Made by a program: the position numbers and the translations under genes. From assembly GCF_005870025.1 (NCBI RefSeq), contig NZ_VATA01000022.1, forward strand, positions 1 to 64,000: DNA of 64,000 nt. The letters run 5' to 3'. Below the pieces are notes generated by a model that saw only the letters and a list, made by a program, of their open reading frames with translations, made no database searches and was not told where the DNA came from. How positions within the stretch are numbered: the stretch's first letter is position 1; each line of letters starts with the position of its first letter. Shown one piece after another: positions 62,309 to 64,000 of the stretch. This stretch comes from Poseidonocella sp. HB161398. Lineage in GTDB: Bacteria; Pseudomonadota; Alphaproteobacteria; Rhodobacterales; Rhodobacteraceae.

Positions 62309-62365
62309 CGCGCACCGGGGCGCGGTCAATAGGGAACCGGAATCTCCCGGGAACGGAACGCGCGC

Positions 62366-63007
62366 TCAGGGCGCCGGGCCCACCACCCAGTCGGCCGCAC
62401 GGCTGTGGCGGCGGACGGTCTCGCCATTGGGCAGGTCGTTCCCGCGGATGCGGCGCGCCGCCTCCTCCGGCGGGATCCCGTGCCGGACCTCCCAGCGCCG
62501 CAGCAGCCTCCGCTCCAGCTCCGCCGCCTCGACCTCGAGGAACACCGTTGCGTCGAAATGCCGGGCGAGCCGGTCCCAGGGCGCCAGATCGAGCAGCAGG
62601 TAGTTGCCCTCGACCACGAGGATCTCCGTCTCCTGCCCGACGATCCGCGCCCCGGCCCTCGAGATCTCCAGATCCCGGTCGAAGACGGGAATGGCGATCT
62701 CGGGCTCGGCATTGGCGCGCAGCCGCGCCAGAAGATGGTCGAACCCGGCGACGTCGAAGGTCGCCGGCGCGCCCTTGCGCGGCCGCAGCCCGCGCGCCTC
62801 GAGCACCGCGTCGTCATAGTGGAACCCGTCCATCGGCACCACTTCGGCCCGGCCGGGGCTCCCGGCATTCAGCCCCTCTGCGAGGAAGCACGCCAGGCGC
62901 GACTTGCCAGAGCCGGGCGCGCCCGCGACGGCGATCAGGCGGCGCGCGCCGCGGGGAAGCTCGGCCAGGCGGGCCAGGCAGGCCTCGCGCGGGATGGGGT
63001 CGGTCAC
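62366..63007 (-). CDS. Nucleoside/nucleotide kinase family protein (PRK/uridine kinase-like)
   Basis: 213 residues. Walker A GAPGSGKSRLACFLA, acidic PMDGFHYDDAVLEARGL and later VVEGNYLLLDLAPWD match the uridine kinase/phosphoribulokinase-like family related to YggC/FrcK. It probably phosphorylates a sugar or nucleoside; fructose-type transport genes that often accompany it are not in view. It lies 77 bases after the metallo-hydrolase on the same strand. Confidence 0.85.
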   Translation of the reverse strand: MTDPIPREACLARLAELPRGARRLIAVAGAPGSGKSRLACFLAEGLNAGSPGRAEVVPMDGFHYDDAVLEARGLRPRKGAPATFDVAGFDHLLARLRANAEPEIAIPVFDRDLEISRAGARIVGQETEILVVEGNYLLLDLAPWDRLARHFDATVFLEVEAAELERRLLRRWEVRHGIPPEEAARRIRGNDLPNGETVRRHSRAADWVVGPAP

Positions 63008-63084
63008 GGGCCGCGGCTCCTCGTCAGGTCAGTCCTGCCGCAGAGTGGCCGCCCGGGCGGCCGCCCGCAACCCGCCGCGTGGTC

Positions 63085-64000
63085 TCACTCCAGCCAGGTC
63101 TGATAGCTGGCCGGCACCCAGGAGAACCCGCCCTCGCCGCGCGGGGCGACATGGCCAAGCGCCGGGAAGGGCATGTGGTAGCCGATCGCCGGGATCCGGT
63201 CGGCGGCGATCATGCCGAGGATCTTCCTCCGCGTCGCCGCCGCCTGCGCCTTGTCCATGTCGAAGCGGACCTCCCAGTCGGGATAGCCGAGCGACCAGAC
63301 ATAGTGGTTGGCGGTATCGGCGAACAGCATCATCTGCTCGCCGTCGCTCTCCACCATGTAGGCCATGTGGCCCGGGGTATGGCCATAGGCCTCGACCGCA
63401 GTGATGCCCGGCGCCACCGAGGCGCCCGGATCGACGAAGCTGAACTGCTCGCGCAGCGGACGGACCTTGGCCTCGTAGCCCTCGTTGCCCGAGGCCGACC
63501 AGTGGTTGTCCTCCACCGCGCCGGCCACATGGGCGGCATTGGCGAAGGTGGCGTCATCGCCCGACATCAGCCCGCCGATATGGTCGCCATGCATATGGGT
63601 CAGCACGACCCGGTCGACCATGTCCGCGCTGTAGCCCGCCGCTTCCAGCGCGCCGGTCACGCCCTCGGGCGCCAGGCCGGTATCGAACAGCACCAGCTCC
63701 GAGCCGGTATTGACCAGCATCGGCGTGAAGAAGAACTGCGCCCGGTCGGCGGGAATGAAATGCGCGTCCGACACGGCGGCGAACTCGTCCTCGGGCACGT
63801 CGGTGCCGAAGATCGCATGGGCATTGTCGCGGGTCGTCGTGCCGCCCAGAAGGGTGACGACCTCGTAGCTTCCCAGCTTGAAGCGGAAGAATTGCGGCGG
63901 CGTCGTGGCCCCCATCATCTCGGCGGCTGCCATGGACATCCTCGGCATTGCGGCAGCCAGCGGCGCGGCGGCTGCGGTGGTCAGGGCCTGTCGGCGGGTG
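63085..64000 (-). CDS. Metallo-beta-lactamase fold hydrolase, Tat-exported (cut by right edge)
   Basis: The frame is open to the right edge. The last visible residues upstream read TRRQALTTAAAAPLAAA, a twin-arginine signal, so export folded is likely. The zinc motif THMHGDHIGG, GHTPGHMAY and MMLFADTANHY give a di-zinc MBL site. The rest resembles lactonase-like MBL proteins of the AHL-lactonase/QuiP neighbourhood but substrate is not certain. About 305 residues are visible. Confidence 0.88.
   Translation of the reverse strand, partial: TRRQALTTAAAAPLAAAMPRMSMAAAEMMGATTPPQFFRFKLGSYEVVTLLGGTTTRDNAHAIFGTDVPEDEFAAVSDAHFIPADRAQFFFTPMLVNTGSELVLFDTGLAPEGVTGALEAAGYSADMVDRVVLTHMHGDHIGGLMSGDDATFANAAHVAGAVEDNHWSASGNEGYEAKVRPLREQFSFVDPGASVAPGITAVEAYGHTPGHMAYMVESDGEQMMLFADTANHYVWSLGYPDWEVRFDMDKAQAAATRRKILGMIAADRIPAIGYHMPFPALGHVAPRGEGGFSWVPASYQTWLE

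Overview
The window is 64 kb of a GC-rich (visibly about 65-70%) alphaproteobacterial chromosome, almost certainly Rhodobacteraceae. The evidence is the RpoE/ChrR sigma/anti-sigma pair, an NDUFA12-like gene followed by mlaD, DUF2155 and aat next to accBC, a zinc-poor L36 beside tRNA-Val, and the Rhodobacterales-style small DUF genes. I saw no rRNA, intact prophage, intact insertion sequence or CRISPR array. Most genes are packed into short operons with 4-bp ATGA/GTGA overlaps.

Layout: 0-12 kb is housekeeping: the end of etfA, mutL-rmuC, a thioesterase, YggT, fadH with a downstream LysR gene, and a cinA-like/GNAT/OmpA operon. 12-13.5 kb is one unassigned membrane-anchored protein. 13.5-20.2 kb carries dapE with two small partners, pyrB, a DMT transporter, an ImuA-like gene and an aldo/keto reductase. 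20-21.7 kb holds small membrane and DUF genes and two hairpins with C-rich loops. 21.7-26.5 kb is the oxidative-stress block: rpoE-chrR, divergent from an oxidoreductase-DUF1365-DUF3833-SDR operon that has a good RpoE-type promoter. Here ChrR lacks one cysteine of its N-terminal zinc site. 26.5-30.6 kb has two very small genes, an lldD-type enzyme, a PQQ-type sugar dehydrogenase and rlmJ. 30.6-44 kb is a surface-polysaccharide locus: yjbF/yjbH, a FlaA1-type dehydratase, a sugar transferase, an epimerase, a KpsT/KpsE/KpsM ABC exporter and three glycosyltransferases.

44-55 kb is again mostly core: arsC-like, amn, HU, N-formylglutamate amidohydrolase, tRNA-Val, rpmJ, NDUFA12, mlaD, DUF2155, aat, accBC and a gabD-type dehydrogenase. 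A GltD/PreT-like oxidoreductase that has lost most of its iron-sulfur cysteines sits between aat and accB. 55-56.4 kb is a decayed region with a transposase relic and a hexanucleotide repeat. 56.4-60 kb has a globin, an exported protein made of nineteen 23-residue MORN repeats, and a divergent HTH-acetyltransferase preceded by two identical-architecture palindromes. The right end has a HemG-like flavodoxin, nadE, a 3 x 25 bp tandem repeat in an AT-rich island, a small ORF, a nucleoside-kinase-like gene and a Tat-exported metallo-hydrolase cut by the edge.

The most promising leads are the atypical ChrR with its operon, the tandem palindromes and MORN pair, the Fe-S-less PreT relative, the C-rich hairpin pair, and the unassigned 462-residue membrane protein. 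All functions are read from sequence pattern and memory of families; no search was run.
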